64,000 bases of DNA from Epiperipatus broadwayi (Eukaryota > Onychophora > Udeonychophora > Euonychophora > Peripatidae). Positions 46,966-58,354 of this stretch are shown here, in pieces (position 1 is the first letter of the stretch; each line of letters begins with the position of its first letter). The notes below the pieces were generated by a model. The model did no database searches. It saw nothing but the letters and a program-made list of their open reading frames with translations, and was not told the DNA's origin. The stretch lies in assembly GCA_028023455.1 (NCBI GenBank), contig JAQFVV010012496.1, positions 4,339,764-4,403,763 of the forward strand, read 5' to 3'. Position numbers and translations under genes: made by a program.

Positions 46966-47273
46966 TATTTACCGAGGTTGTAACCTCAAGAATATGCGTA
47001 TAAAATGCGATAGTAGGGACCTCTACAGGTGTTTAACCACAAGGTTATGCTATGGAAGAAAATGCATATTATTATATTAAGTAATATTTACCATGGCTGT
47101 AATCTCAAGAATATACGTCTGAAAAATGTGAAGGTAGGGACCTCTACAGGTCATAACCACAAGTTTCCCTCTTTTCTTCCATAGAGTAAGCTTGTGGTTA
47201 TGACCTGTAGAGGTCCCTACCTTTGCATTTTTAGATGTACATTCTAGAGGTTATAGCCTTGGTAAATATTACT
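46966..47273. repeat. Family J repeat, one and a half palindromes
   Basis: Three arms are present. Two direct (46966-47045 and 47083-47165) start TAATATTTACC and contain GTAGGGACCTCTACAGGT. One inverted arm (47186-47273) ends TTGGTAAATATTAC. It is related to 17590-17757. Confidence 0.7.
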
Positions 47274-47279
47274 GTAACT

Positions 47280-50200
47280 AAATTATTAAAACTGCATATC
47301 ATAATAATCAAAACATATAAAAAGAACTATTAGCACTTATTGTAATCAAGTAGGAATATTAAAATTGAATATTTAAACTGGATTTATATTTCATATTGAC
47401 TAAATTTGCATACATTAAAGGTAAATTCTTCAGAATTATAACAGAACAAAATATACTACTATCAGCTTTTTAATTGAATAAGATTAAGATCTTAATAACT
47501 AACCATGAATTGCATACAGTACTTATCCAATCAATGATAATTTAGATAAAATAGACAAATATTTGATTGTGATTAACATATAAAGTTTATATCTAGTCAT
47601 ATAATAACTATAGAATTCAATACAAAAAATAACATAACCATGCTTACTTAATAATCCTGCAATTTGATTTCTGGATTATGTGATATAGTTATTTCAAATA
47701 AATTTTGTGATATAGACAGTTTATCATGTCTCACTCAAATGTTATTAATCAATGAATTCATTTGCACAATTGGACAATAATCAGACAAGTTTATTTGATT
47801 TAAATTAAATTAAAACCTTACAAATAAATAAGCATCAATTATATAATGAAAAATATATATGATGAATAGATCATAAATAATCAAGATGTACACATCTGAT
47901 TTAATTGAATGTACAATAAATCATCAATTAACCATAATTTCATATTTACATATGTGATTGCCTATCAATCTCCAATTATTTAATAACAAATATGAAACGT
48001 ATATGTCTATATATCACAAATGTGTTGTGGAATGCTCATAATTTCACAAATATAAGAGAACTTAATATATATTTATATACTTTATATAAATATATATACA
48101 AAGGTGAATCTACTTATTTATTAATATGAATTTAAAAACAAAATAAAGTGAATACTTATCATGATAAAATCTTTTTGAACTCTTAACACAAGTGATATAT
48201 TTTAAGTTAATTTATAATCAGTAAATTTTAAAAAAGAATCTTTTAAATTAAAATAATTACTATACTACAAGATATAAGTTTAAACTTAGGAAAACATAAC
48301 TCTCTTATATTTTGATATGTAAATAGATTACCATTTAACTTACAATTATATATATCTATCAATAAATACAACACATTTTTAAATAAAAATAAATAAAATT
48401 ATAAATCAATAATAATGACGAATATAAATAAATAGCCTGAATGAAAGTCTTTAAATACTGTATATCCAATATGGTATCACAATTTTGATGTCTATAATCA
48501 TATTTCAAAATCAGTACTATGTCTTTATTTCAGAATTAGATTTAACATATTTGTGAAAACTTTTAAATTCAAAGTACATTTTGTCAATTCCGATGTTTTA
48601 TATATGTACATCTGGGTCTCTTTTTACATGGACTTATTTAACATGATTTTGAAGTTATGCAATTCATGTTTCACTGGAATTCGAACTCCGATAATGCGCT
48701 ATTACTTTAAATAATAAATTTCACGCACTTACATTATATTGAAAGTAATAGCACATTATTGGAATTCGACTTTCATCTTAGTAATTTCAATATTTTCAGT
48801 GCTTTATAATAGTAAGATTTTATGCAATAATGAAATTAAAATCATGATTTCCACATTTTATGTATACACACATTAAATTTTACAAGATTATAATGTAAAT
48901 TTTAAATCACATGCTGATTTTGCTTTTTAAAAAAGAACGTAATCAATTATTAATCATTTAGTGTCCACAAGTTTATTTTTAAAAGGTGAGTAATAGCAGT
49001 GGGAACAATTAAATATGACAATTAAAAATTAAAATCTGACTTTTAATTATAATTAACAATTTAAAAATTACTTACGGTGACTTAAAATTAATGTGATGTG
49101 AAATTTGATTTTTAAATAGAATTGAAAATTAAAGACAAAAATAAGAATTTAATTTTTAGTTGTTAGTTTCATAAACAATTAATAAAATCATCATCTCAAA
49201 GATTAATTACTAATTATGTTGTCACCAAAAAACCATTGACACAACATGAGTGTGAAGTTGGCGCTAGTTGTACTTCCTCTTGTGAAAAATCTGATTTTTT
49301 ACCAGTTTGCAAATGAACATGTTTTTCGGCAAATAGCGATAATAATTAAAACGTGTATAAAAAAAATGTAAATTACTGTACTGTAAATTATGCATAAAAA
49401 TATATTATTTTGAATAAAATTAAATATTATAGTTAAAAAAACTTTGTCTTGTATCAATTTTTTTCAAATTTGAAATTTTTTATTAGTCATATTTTATTTC
49501 ATTATTTTTTTGCGCGAATTTTAAATTAATTTTATGTTGGTGCTTTGCTTTTATGCGAATTTTGAAAAATCACAGACCGCATACCCCTTATTCAATGTAA
49601 GTTACATCTATTTTTGTGCAATTTCGTTTGCGCGTGTTTTCTGAGGAACCTATCTATCGCGTAAAACGATACCCAGATGTATATCCAAATTATTGTTTCA
49701 TATAATAATTATTTGGTTTATATGGCATTACACATATAAGTAATAGTTTATAATCATAATTATATGAAGATATATCTTTTCATGAGCAAGTATTATTTCA
49801 ACAATATGATGGAAAATTAAACTTGTTCATATCTTAGAAAAATTTGATTAATCAATCTAATAAAATTACAGAAGCAAGTAAATATAACTCTTGTGCACTT
49901 TCTGATGTTTGTATTCCATCTTTAAAATATATATAACATCCATTTTAAAGGATAAAATATTCTGATGGTTTACGGCGTAATGAAGCAATTTTGATCATTT
50001 TTCATTTTATAATAAATTGTCATTTTCTCATAAAATTTTCTCAATAATGCTGCCTGGTCCATGGACAGACAATGTTATTACTTACTCCTACATTTTTTTT
50101 CAGTCAACTATATACTTTAAAGGAAATATAGAGAAAAGTGTATAAAGAAATTTATATGTGCTTCTGTTTAATGCAATGACAAGAAAGAATAGTTCAATGT

Positions 50201-50425
50201 TTTCAGTTCTATTTATAAGATTTTTTGATTAACATCGCTGTAACTATAGTAATCTTCTATATTCACTCTTTTAAGCATTCTTCTGTAGCCTTCTTCTAAT
50301 AATAATTGCATTATTCAACTAATAAAAAATTAATATTTTTGCCATATTACATTCAACAAAAATTTCCATTTTTAGAAGAGATTGAAAATGCAATGTATGG
50401 GTAAGAGAACAAACATGTATTACTG
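47280..50425. other. AT-rich region with a slightly more complex 49.2-49.7 kb core
   Basis: Mostly A/T sequence. A foldback is listed separately. The part at 49250-49690 has several CG-containing words (TTTGCGCGAATTTT, GTTTGCGCGTGTTTT) unlike its surroundings. No frame or RNA fold is recognised. Confidence 0.45.
48668..48776. repeat. Short foldback
   Basis: GGAATTCGAACTCCGATAAT on the left and ATTATTGGAATTCG on the right mirror each other, each beside GTAATAGC or its complement. Confidence 0.65.
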
Positions 50426-50434
50426 ACTTCATTG

Positions 50435-50700
50435 AAAAATTAAAAGATTGAAGTGGAGTTGGGCTGGACATATTGCTAGAAGAGATGATAATAGATGGAC
50501 AATTGAAATCTTAAATGGGATTTTAAGAAATTGTAAAAGACCCAGAAAAAGACCACATGTGAGATGGATGGATGAAATAATAAAGTCTGCAGGGTTAATG
50601 TGGAAAAGAGAAGCTAAAGATCAGAGAAGATGGATTGAACTTGGAGAGACCTTTACCTTGCAGTGGACTAATAATGGTTGATGATGATAATGATGATGAT
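50435..50700 (+). pseudogene. RTE LINE 3' end, well preserved
   Basis: The frame at 50448-50681 reads MKWSWAGHIARRDDNRWTIE, ILNGILRNCKRPRKRPHVRW and RRWIELGETFTLQW with no internal stop, followed by a GATGATGAT-rich tail (50681-50702). It is the cleanest tail copy, 5'-truncated. Confidence 0.85.
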
Positions 50701-50701
50701 G

Positions 50702-51550
50702 ACTATTTTTTATTTCAACAAAAAAATAAACAACTTATACTACATTTTCAATATATTACACTGAAAACATATTTTTAACATATTTCCTTAGTATTATGTC
50801 ATACAAATAAAAAGGACAAATATATTTGAAATATTAAACATTTATTTGTACTGTTTATAATTTACTATCGTGAATGCAGTACCTAAACTAAACATAAAAA
50901 TAAAAAAATAATAATTTTATCCAAACCATATGCTTTATTATTCACATATTTCTTTTTATTTTTAAAATGAATAACATCAATTTACAATCTTATAATATAA
51001 TTAATAATAAATAATTTTATATTAATACTATTGTTGTTATAGCAACACAGTTAATATTTCATAAGTTAACATATTCACCATCCAAAAATCAAACAAGAAA
51101 GATTAAAAAAATACTACTGACATCTTACCACATACTGAAATACATCTCAAATTTCAGTAAAAGGAAAAGAGATAGTCTGATTTCATTTCCAGGAATACTT
51201 GATGATGTACCTGTTTCTGGACAAAATAATGTATATTTTGTAAGGTATGTTAAAGGAATTTATCTGACTTTAAGAAAAGAGTTGCTTTTAAATTTGCTAT
51301 GTATATATTTTTAAATAAAGTCAGAATTCAGTACTAATCTCTTTTAATTAACTAAAATTGTCATGTATATATGCTAATAAAAGGATACGCTCAATTTAAG
51401 AAAAAAGCCAATTAAAAAAATAAGCATGAATGGTAGACTCATAATATTTACCTTATAATATTGTCAACTTATAATAATAAAGAATATATACAATGATCAA
51501 ATATCCAACATAAAAATTATTTGTCCACAATGTTGTTATAGAAATATAAT
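50702..51550. other. AT-rich region, nothing recognised
   Basis: No conserved frame or named repeat was seen. Confidence 0.45.
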
Positions 51551-51704
51551 TAATATAATAATCAATCTAAATAAAATTGAAACAAACAACTAATTATATT
51601 TACAATTATTTAATTATCAATCTGGCTTTCATCGCTTATTAAGATCTTTTTAAGAAATAAAGTTTTATACATCACATGACCTATTAATTACAGCTACTCC
51701 ACCT

Positions 51705-51929
51705 ATAAGTCATAGAGAGAAGGAACATGATAGAGCAATTAGTAGGAGAGATATTAGGTCAAGACCATATATACATTATTTAGATACTGGTCATAAAATG
51801 GAGTGTGAGAAGAATATTAGAGTTATAACACATATTAAAGATTATGGAAAAATAATATATTATGAAACCTTATACATTCAGAAAAATTTGGATAGATGTG
51901 TAAACATAGTTAAAGGTCCAACAAAATGA
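51705..51929 (+). pseudogene. PLE GIY-YIG C-terminal coding fragment
   Basis: An open frame without an ATG reads HREKEHDRAISRRDIRSRPY, then IHYLDTGHKMECEKN, VITHIKDYGK and YYETLYIQK, ending at TGA 51927-51929. The R-x-x-EH, H-x4-GH and E-x-L/IYI pattern is that of PLE endonuclease C-termini. The GIY and YIG parts and reverse transcriptase are missing. Confidence 0.75.
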
Positions 51930-52225
51930 AGTGGAAAATGGGCATTATTAAATAATTGCAAGATTTAAAATTTATGGTAAAATTGTGAATGAGTTTATAA
52001 AAAGAGGGGATAGTAGAATATTTATTGATATAGGTATATAAAAATATACACATAGGTATTTATACAGTTTTAAAAAAAAATTTATGTATATTTTTTATAT
52101 ACTTTTATGTCATTTATTTATATGTTTATATGTATAATGTTAATTGTATTGTTGAAAGTAAAATAATGACCAATAGGTGGAGTAAATGTAATTAATAGGT
52201 CATGTGAGGTTTAAAACTTTATATC

Positions 52226-52256
52226 TTGAAAAAGTCTCAATAGGAGATGAAAGCTG
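52226..52256 (+). ncRNA. Degenerate PLE-type hammerhead-like motif
   Basis: TTGAAAAAGTCTC, loop AATAG, GAGAT and GAAAGC give a good helix II (GTCTC/GAGAT) before GAAA. The core CTGANGA is damaged. PLEs are known to carry hammerhead motifs in their terminal repeats, so this fits its position. It is not expected to be active. Confidence 0.5.
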
Positions 52257-52678
52257 GGTTGATAATTAAATAATTTTAAATATAATTAGTTGTTTGTTTC
52301 AATTTTATATAGATTGATTATTATATTAAGATAATAGAGAATGTTAAAATTTAAACTATTCACATAATTATTGTTTTTAAAACAAATTAAAGAATTTTAT
52401 TTTTAAAAATATTATTGGTCAATAGAATGTATAAAACATTTATTTAATTATCTTCAACAAACATTTGAATTCAACACCATATAAACATGTAATCTACTTT
52501 ACATTGTAAGAATAATCTTGTACATTATTCATCTTGGACATGAATGATGCAATTAATGAGACCTCTAGAAACAGCAGCTGATACTGAACAGTGACAGTAT
52601 GAGCAAACTCAGTGACAAGCAGCATTCAGAGTAGCAGAAACAATTGCTATCTGATAGTGTTTTATATCTTAATTCATG

Positions 52679-52835
52679 ATGAAACAATATTTTAATATTA
52701 AATTTTGTTTTGAATTGGGCAAAACAGCTATTGAAACATTTGAAATTATTCAAATAATGAAGCTATTTTGAGCCACAAAAATATTTTCAAGTGGTTTGCA
52801 AGATTTTTTGATTGCAGAAAGAGCATTGAAAACCA
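52679..52835 (+). pseudogene. Mariner-type transposase N-terminal remnant
   Basis: From 52679 the frame reads YFNIKFCFELGKTAIETFEI, the N-terminal helix-turn-helix start of mariner-family transposases (IKFC.KLGKTATETFEM-like). After a stop and frameshift, NIFKWFARF continues, matching the (T)..VF.WF.RF motif. The catalytic D,D34D part is not seen, so this is a short fragment. Confidence 0.7.
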
Positions 52836-53060
52836 TCTACAATTATATGAAACACACTGTGACATTTTATGCCAGAATTCTTGATCCAGATGTGCTAATA
52901 TCTTACAATTTTTGTGGTGAATCTCTAAAGGATATTATTACACAACATCTGCATTATCACAGAGATGGCGCTTCAGGCAGATTGGAGAGGGTATTAGTCA
53001 TCATTTTACTTGAACACACATACTGCAACTACTGCTCAAACCATACATAAGCATGAAAAT
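52836..53060 (+). other. Unrecognised sequence downstream of the mariner remnant
   Basis: A frame of 84 aa overlaps (52796-53050), with the segment LISYNFCGESLKDIITQHLH. I do not recognise it, and its upstream part is out of frame with mariner. It may be a chance frame. Confidence 0.3.
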
Positions 53061-53319
53061 GAATAAATAGTTAGCTGTATATGTCAATGCATAAAGAAAA
53101 CCAACAACTCATAACCTTTCAGTATTTGACCCAGAAACAGGAACATCATCAGATAATCCTAGAAATTAAATTAGTCTATCTCTCTTATCCATATGGGAAC
53201 ACTATGATTTTTATTAGTTTAATTAAAAATATATGATTCTATTTGAGACATGCATATATATATATATATGTGTGTGTGTGTGTTTAAATATGTTTATTTA
53301 AACTTCTTTGTATTAATAA

Positions 53320-53860
53320 TTTCAATCTCTGTGGTCAAGTTGCAATCTTTAGCATCTATATAAATATATTAGATGATTAATAAAGGTGGAATTCCACCTT
53401 TATTGTTAAAAGGAGTTACCTCAACAGTAGTTTGAAATTGTTGATTGCGATTCATGTTGGGATTGTCTAAGTGTTGACTGGTTTTTAATGATTAATTACA
53501 AACCCATTTAGCCTTCGGCATTATTACACTTATTATTTATGTAATACTTTGGGTGCAATTTGAAATTTATAATTGCATTTTGTAATGTTATAATTGACTA
53601 TTTATTATTATGTTTTTAGAATAGGTTACATTTGCCTGTTTAAAAATAATTATTTAATCTTCTTTGTATCAATAATTTCAATCTCTGTGGTCAAGTTGCA
53701 ATCTTTAATGTTTATATAAGTATATTAGATCATTAATAAAGATGGGATTCCACCTTTATTAAAAGGAGGTTGCCATAACAACAGTTTGAAATTATTGTTT
53801 GTTATTAATATTGGGATTAATCTAAGTGTTAACTGGTTTTTAATGATATATATAATATCT
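53320..53860 (+). mobile_element. Family I tandem repeat, period about 358 bp
   Basis: ATCTCTGTGGTCAAGTTGCA occurs at about 53323 and 53681. Each unit contains GGTGG(G)ATTCCACCTTTATT, CAGTAGTTTGAAATTGTTG and GTTGACTGGTTTTTAATGA. No hammerhead core was found. The tandem form and the head-to-head copies at 60.2 and 63.1 kb mimic the retrozymes. Confidence 0.65.
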
Positions 53861-54079
53861 TTTGTGGATGTATTCATGCATAATTTTGATAATGAATATT
53901 CAGTTGTGATACTCTCTACTAATGCAATATCAGAGAAGCCATTGAGATACTAAAAAAAAAAAAACAAATTGTGTCAATAAACATAATGACACAAAGCTTC
54001 CTCTTATTTGGAAGAGTTTTTTAAAAAATCATATTACTCTAATAATTTTCTGACATTTATTATTTTTCAATTTTATATA

Positions 54080-54161
54080 CCTGATTTTCTATTGGTGGAA
54101 CTTTAACATTGTTGTAAACCTGATTTTCTATTGGTGGAACTTTAACATTGTTGTAAACCAA
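54080..54161. repeat. 41-bp exact tandem duplication
   Basis: CCTGATTTTCTATTGGTGGA and the following AACTTTAACATTGTTGTAAA occur twice in a row without change. Confidence 0.85.
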
Positions 54162-54439
54162 TATTTATACCAGCTCTGCATCAATTTTACAATATTCTAT
54201 TTATCACTCTGATGATGGTTTGTGTAATCAAGCTGAAACATCAGTATAATCATTATCAAAATTGTACATGGATAAAGCCATAAAGTATATCATTTATATC
54301 TGGCATCTGTGAAAATCTTTGTGTCAACATACATATATATACACACAGGAAAATTCATAATTACATATGTGTTACAAATTACAAATAGAATGGCAGAAAC
54401 TTTATCTCTTAAAACTAATTATCATATATAAATAAATAT

Positions 54440-54750
54440 ATAAAAAAATCAAGTCAGATGTCACATGACCTAATTTAAATAAGCTTGTGTTACAAATGTT
54501 ATATAAAGAGCTCACAAATAAGCTCTTAACAAGCTCTGCAGAATATCCCTAACCCCAGACCAGTTTCTGATACTGGCTTCCTCAGCAAGGTGCTAGGATA
54601 TTCAAGCATTAGGTTACAAGCTCAGACTAATCTTTGAATACCCTAGCACTTCACTGAGGAAACCAGTAGCAGAAACTGGTCAAGGGTTAGGGATATTCTG
54701 CAGAGCTTGTTAAGAGCTTATTTGTGAGCTCTTTATGTAACATAAATAAA
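54440..54750. mobile_element. Retrozyme family F, inverted pair
   Basis: Outer arms mirror each other (AGCTCACAAATAAGCTCTTA and its complement). A minus ribozyme (54544-54600) and plus ribozyme (about 54639-54695) face away from the centre. The left end has GTCACATGACCTAATTTAAA, close to the PLE arm motif. Confidence 0.75.
54544..54600 (-). ncRNA. Hammerhead, family F minus copy
   Basis: Core CTGAGGA fits CTGANGA. Then come GAAAC, TG and GTC. Helix I pairs CCTTG with TGGGG using wobbles, plus TATCC with GGATA. Helix II is weak, so activity is uncertain. The plus partner has CTGAGGA and GAAACTGGTC but a shifted helix I. Confidence 0.62.
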
Positions 54751-55800
54751 TATTATATGCAATTATTCAAATTAGATATGCATGATTCTGATCAAAAGAA
54801 TACAATTTAATAGTAATCAACTAGTGAAAAAAATGTACATGTAAATATGTTATATTATAATTACCAAATCACATGCCATGAACAAATTCCATGAAATTAA
54901 TTATTTATAAATTATTATTATTTGTAATTAATCAACTTTGTTACATATTTATAAATGTGTTTTAACATATCTTGGATTTATTATATATATATATATACAA
55001 AGTTTTGTAAATATATATATATATATTTATACAAAATTTTTAAAGATTTTTAGCCTATAGGAATTAGTTTTGTTATCTGATACGTAATTGTCTGTAATAT
55101 TTTAGCACTTAAATTCTGGAAACAGCCATTTTGCTTTCTGATGAAAACCAGCCTGCTGGTTGAAATATTAAAGTAGTTTTATAGAGAAGTAATTCTGTGT
55201 TTTATATATATATATCTTTGTGTATATTTAATAATTAATAATAGTAATTAACTTATCATGTGAGAAATATATTTAAACTAAAATCCAAAAAGTTGATTAT
55301 ATTCAATAGTATAACTGATTATAAAAACTTATATTTTTTGCAATACTGCTGTTAATAACTCATGTATTATAATTTCATTTAAATAATATGTAAATATAAA
55401 AGTTACAGAAGCACTTACATATTGAGTTATATTCTTTTATTCTACCCATCTGAGCAAAGTCATGGGTACACCTAGTATATACATGAAGGTACAAAATTAA
55501 AGTAGTCAATAAAATCAATAGTAGCACAAATAAAGTCAAAAAGAAAAAAAACATATATATTTCAGCTATAGAATAGTTGTGTTTTTGTTTTTGAAATTTT
55601 TTTTTTTTAAAAAAAAGCAGTCGTGCAAATTTAATATATAAAAAAACCACAAATAATAAGAATATTGTTTTGTTTTTTTAATATTATTAAAATTATTTTA
55701 TTTTGGGGGAGAAAAGAGATGGATGAAAACTCTGAAAAAGGTCAATCAACTGCATAAAATAGGTTTTTTTATTACTATTACTATTACATTTAAATACAAA
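54750..55800. other. AT-rich region, nothing recognised
   Basis: Contains TA microsatellites (54980-55030, 55200-55215). The minus frame at 55375-55650 is Phe/Leu/Lys-rich without domain. Confidence 0.5.
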
Positions 55801-55814
55801 TATATATATCTAGT

Positions 55815-55910
55815 CTTGCATTGGTGGTCGAGAGGTCAGCGTAACTGCCTTGCACTAGCAGGCAGTTGCCCGGGTTGCGGGTTCACGTCCCGGCTGATGC
55901 TATGACACTT
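55815..55910 (+). mobile_element. tRNA-derived SINE copy, best tRNA fold
   Basis: Acceptor strands GCATTGG (55818) and CTGATGC (to 55900) pair over 7 bp, allowing wobbles. Box A region GGTCGAGAGGTCAGC and box B GGGTTCACGTCCC are clear. The anticodon arm is enlarged (AACTGCC/GGCAGTT with an 11-nt loop). The tail TATGACAC is shared with the family. A(n)TATATATATCTAG-like flanks suggest an imperfect target duplication. Confidence 0.82.
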
Positions 55911-55944
55911 AAATATATATATATTTAATCTAGATGTAATTAGA

Positions 55945-56065
55945 AGGAGTTTGAACCCAGACTTTCAAGATCCTTCAATCATTCACTGCATTTGCATTGG
56001 TTATGTAAGGTGAAGTGGATGGCTGAAGGAGCTTGAAAGTCTGGGTTCAGATCCCCTCTAATTAC
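55945..56065. repeat. Family B-end foldback fragment
   Basis: TTTGAACCCAGACTTTCAAG and its complement CTTGAAAGTCTGGGTTCAG form arms around a short spacer. The arms match the outer ends of family B. No ribozyme is present. Confidence 0.65.
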
Positions 56066-56224
56066 TGTTACTATAACTAACTAGAGTCATTTTATTTTGC
56101 TATTATAGAATTGTGAATTATTGTTGCAATAAATTAATAGACATGTAAAAAAATATTATTATAATTGAGAGGGAAGATAAATAAGTCAACTTTTGAAAAA
56201 TAGTGAATGTTAAAAAACTTATAT

Positions 56225-56430
56225 AATCATCATCATCATTTTAACCATTATCAATCCACTGTACAATGAAGGTCTCCCCAAATTCAATCCAACGTTTCCA
56301 TTCTCTAGTCTGTCTTTTCCACATCATTACAGCACACTTCGTTATTTCATTCATCCATCTCATATGTGGTCTCTTTCTAGCTCTTTTACAATCTCTTGGG
56401 GATTTAGTTTAAAATTTCAACTGTATATCT
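56225..56430 (-). pseudogene. RTE LINE 3' end, minus strand
   Basis: The minus strand encodes the RARKRPHMRWMNEI-like tail; the 3' end is CATCATCATCAT on the plus strand at 56228-56240. It is 5'-truncated like the other copies. Confidence 0.72.
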
Positions 56431-57085
56431 TTATTAACATCACTTACATAATAAACTATATTTATTTTAGTAATAAAAGCAAATATTTATAATTAATTTT
56501 TATAAACAAAATAATTAATATTTTTAATAAAGCAATTTAAACTAATGAGGCAATTACTTAATTGATCATTTAAGAATGCTAACGATTTACTGTCAAATGA
56601 CTTTCAGAAATAGATTGAAAATAATTTAACTTAAATTTCAGATATCTGAATTTGTTATTCTATTAGGTGTAAGCTATCCCAGTAGTCTTATCAACTCAGT
56701 GACAAATTATAAATATCTCTACATAATATTTAATATTAATATAGCATTTTCCTATCATTCCACTAATAATAATTTTTAGTGGTATTTCATAGCCAGTACT
56801 TACTATGCTTTGAGATTTTCTTCTTTATATAGGTCTGTATTGTTTTGATTTTATCTTGATGATGTAACTGGAAAATTAAGATATCACAATGTCTCAATTT
56901 GGGTATCTAAAATTTAAATTAAATATGCTCAATTATTTTGAAAATTGCATAAGAATAAATCATTATCATTTTAAAATAGTCAATTAAATAACTTTGATAT
57001 TGATTTAAAATATTTTATTAAAAGTATAATATATATAAAAGTATTATTTTGCTGTTTAAAATAATTTAACTATTTTCTTTTATTA
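56430..57085. other. AT-rich region, nothing recognised
   Basis: No frame or repeat was recognised. Confidence 0.45.
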
Positions 57086-57087
57086 TT

Positions 57088-57397
57088 AAACCACTAAACA
57101 TCACATGATCACTATTCCTTATGCTATCACATAACTGTTATTAAAACAGGCAGAACTCTCCATACAGTAGTGCCACTCAGTGCCAGCCAGAGTAATCAAT
57201 AGATGCCAGAAGGCTTGTGCATAAAATCCCTATCTAAAGCTCCTCACTGACAAAGGCCACAAGCCAGAAACTAGTCTGGGGATATTGGATGAGTAGGCAC
57301 TAGATGGGAATTTTATGCACAAGCCTTCTGGCATCCATTGATTACTCTGGTTGGCACTGAGTGACACTACTATATGGAAAGTTTTGCCTTCTTTTAT
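57088..57397. mobile_element. Retrozyme family A, inverted pair
   Basis: The left end is AAACCACTAAACATCACATG. The minus part runs to about 57234 and the plus part from there to 57390. The plus ribozyme has CTGACAA for CTGATGA and keeps GAAACTAGTC, so it is dead. Confidence 0.72.
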
Positions 57398-57699
57398 TAT
57401 TAAGAAATGGCAAGCATTGATATACAACCACCTATAATGATTAATAGCAGATTATGTATCTACTAATGAACATATGTTCAATTGGGAAAATAAAAAAATA
57501 TTGGATAGAGAGGAAAAGGGACAAAAAACAAAATTCAAAGAAGTTATTTACATGACAATGGTGAATAGCACCATAAGTCAATCTAGTGTGACTATGTATA
57601 AGATATAGAAATCACTAACTAACTTTGTTCTTAGAGAAAAGTGGAAAAATCAGGTGGAACCTCATTGGTAAGCATACAAAATTTCTATTGCCTGTTTCC

Positions 57700-58010
57700 A
57701 TAGGTAGAATGGTTCAGTTGGTTAGAGTGTTACCCTAAAATTCAATATTTAAGAATCTAAGGGTTGAGGTTCGATTTTCATGCTAGTACTATCACAGATC
57801 AGGTCAGCAACACCTGAAGAAGAGAGGAGAATAATACCTCTTGAAACGTTGTGCCTATATTAATCTGTGTGCTATTACTCACAGTTGAATGAACTTTAAA
57901 AATATAAATAAACAAGTGTTTCTAAAGACATTCAATACTCAATACTAGATGATAACAATAGTCCAATATATATGTACAATTAAAATAACATCACAAACCT
58001 TCAGAAAAAC
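57700..58010 (+). mobile_element. Family C tRNA-headed repeat, single plus copy
   Basis: The head has ATGGTTCAGTTGGTTAGAG (box A) and GAGGTTCGATTTTC (box B). The body contains CTGAAGAAGAGAGGAG, AATAATACCTCTTGAAACG and AGACATTCAATAC. This is the most complete copy. The CTGAAGA and GAAACG pair resembles PLE terminal motifs, but helix I is absent and the residue at the cleavage position is G. Confidence 0.72.
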
Positions 58011-58354
58011 ACCTACAATGATTAGTTTATTGTAGTACCCATTAAATAACCTGAGCAGGAAACTTTGTAATAAACAGAGTCATTAGAATATTTATTTAGC
58101 TATAAACAAAATATATTTTAAAAATAAAAAATATTGTCTTTATATAGTACAGATACCATAGTTTTAGTTGTATCCAAAATTAGTACAGTGAAATGTCTAT
58201 TTTTTTTTTTTATTTCAGCTAAATTCGTTTTGATTGTCATTTTCTTAACATTTTTTTCTAATAATAATATGATTTTCAAAATATCATTTAAAAATTACTC
58301 TACATATATAAATATATTAAGGCTTTATTTAAATTTATACCAAGTATTATAAAC

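Larger units (their letters stand above)
51551..52328. mobile_element. Penelope-like element remnant between inverted terminal arms
   Basis: Arms of about 160 bp (51551-51714 and 52169-52328) are inverted copies of each other, from TAATATAATAATCAATC at the outside to CTCCACCTAT at the inside. A PLE ORF end lies between them. Such complex inverted terminal organisation is known for PLEs. The arms contain CACATGACCTATTAATTA, matching retrozyme ends, and a degenerate hammerhead-like motif (right arm 52226-52256). Confidence 0.75.

Noticed and set aside
54205-54245. CTGATGATGG...GCTGAAACATCAG as a hammerhead
   Set aside because: No helix II of useful length, no helix I partner, and no NUH site in the expected place.
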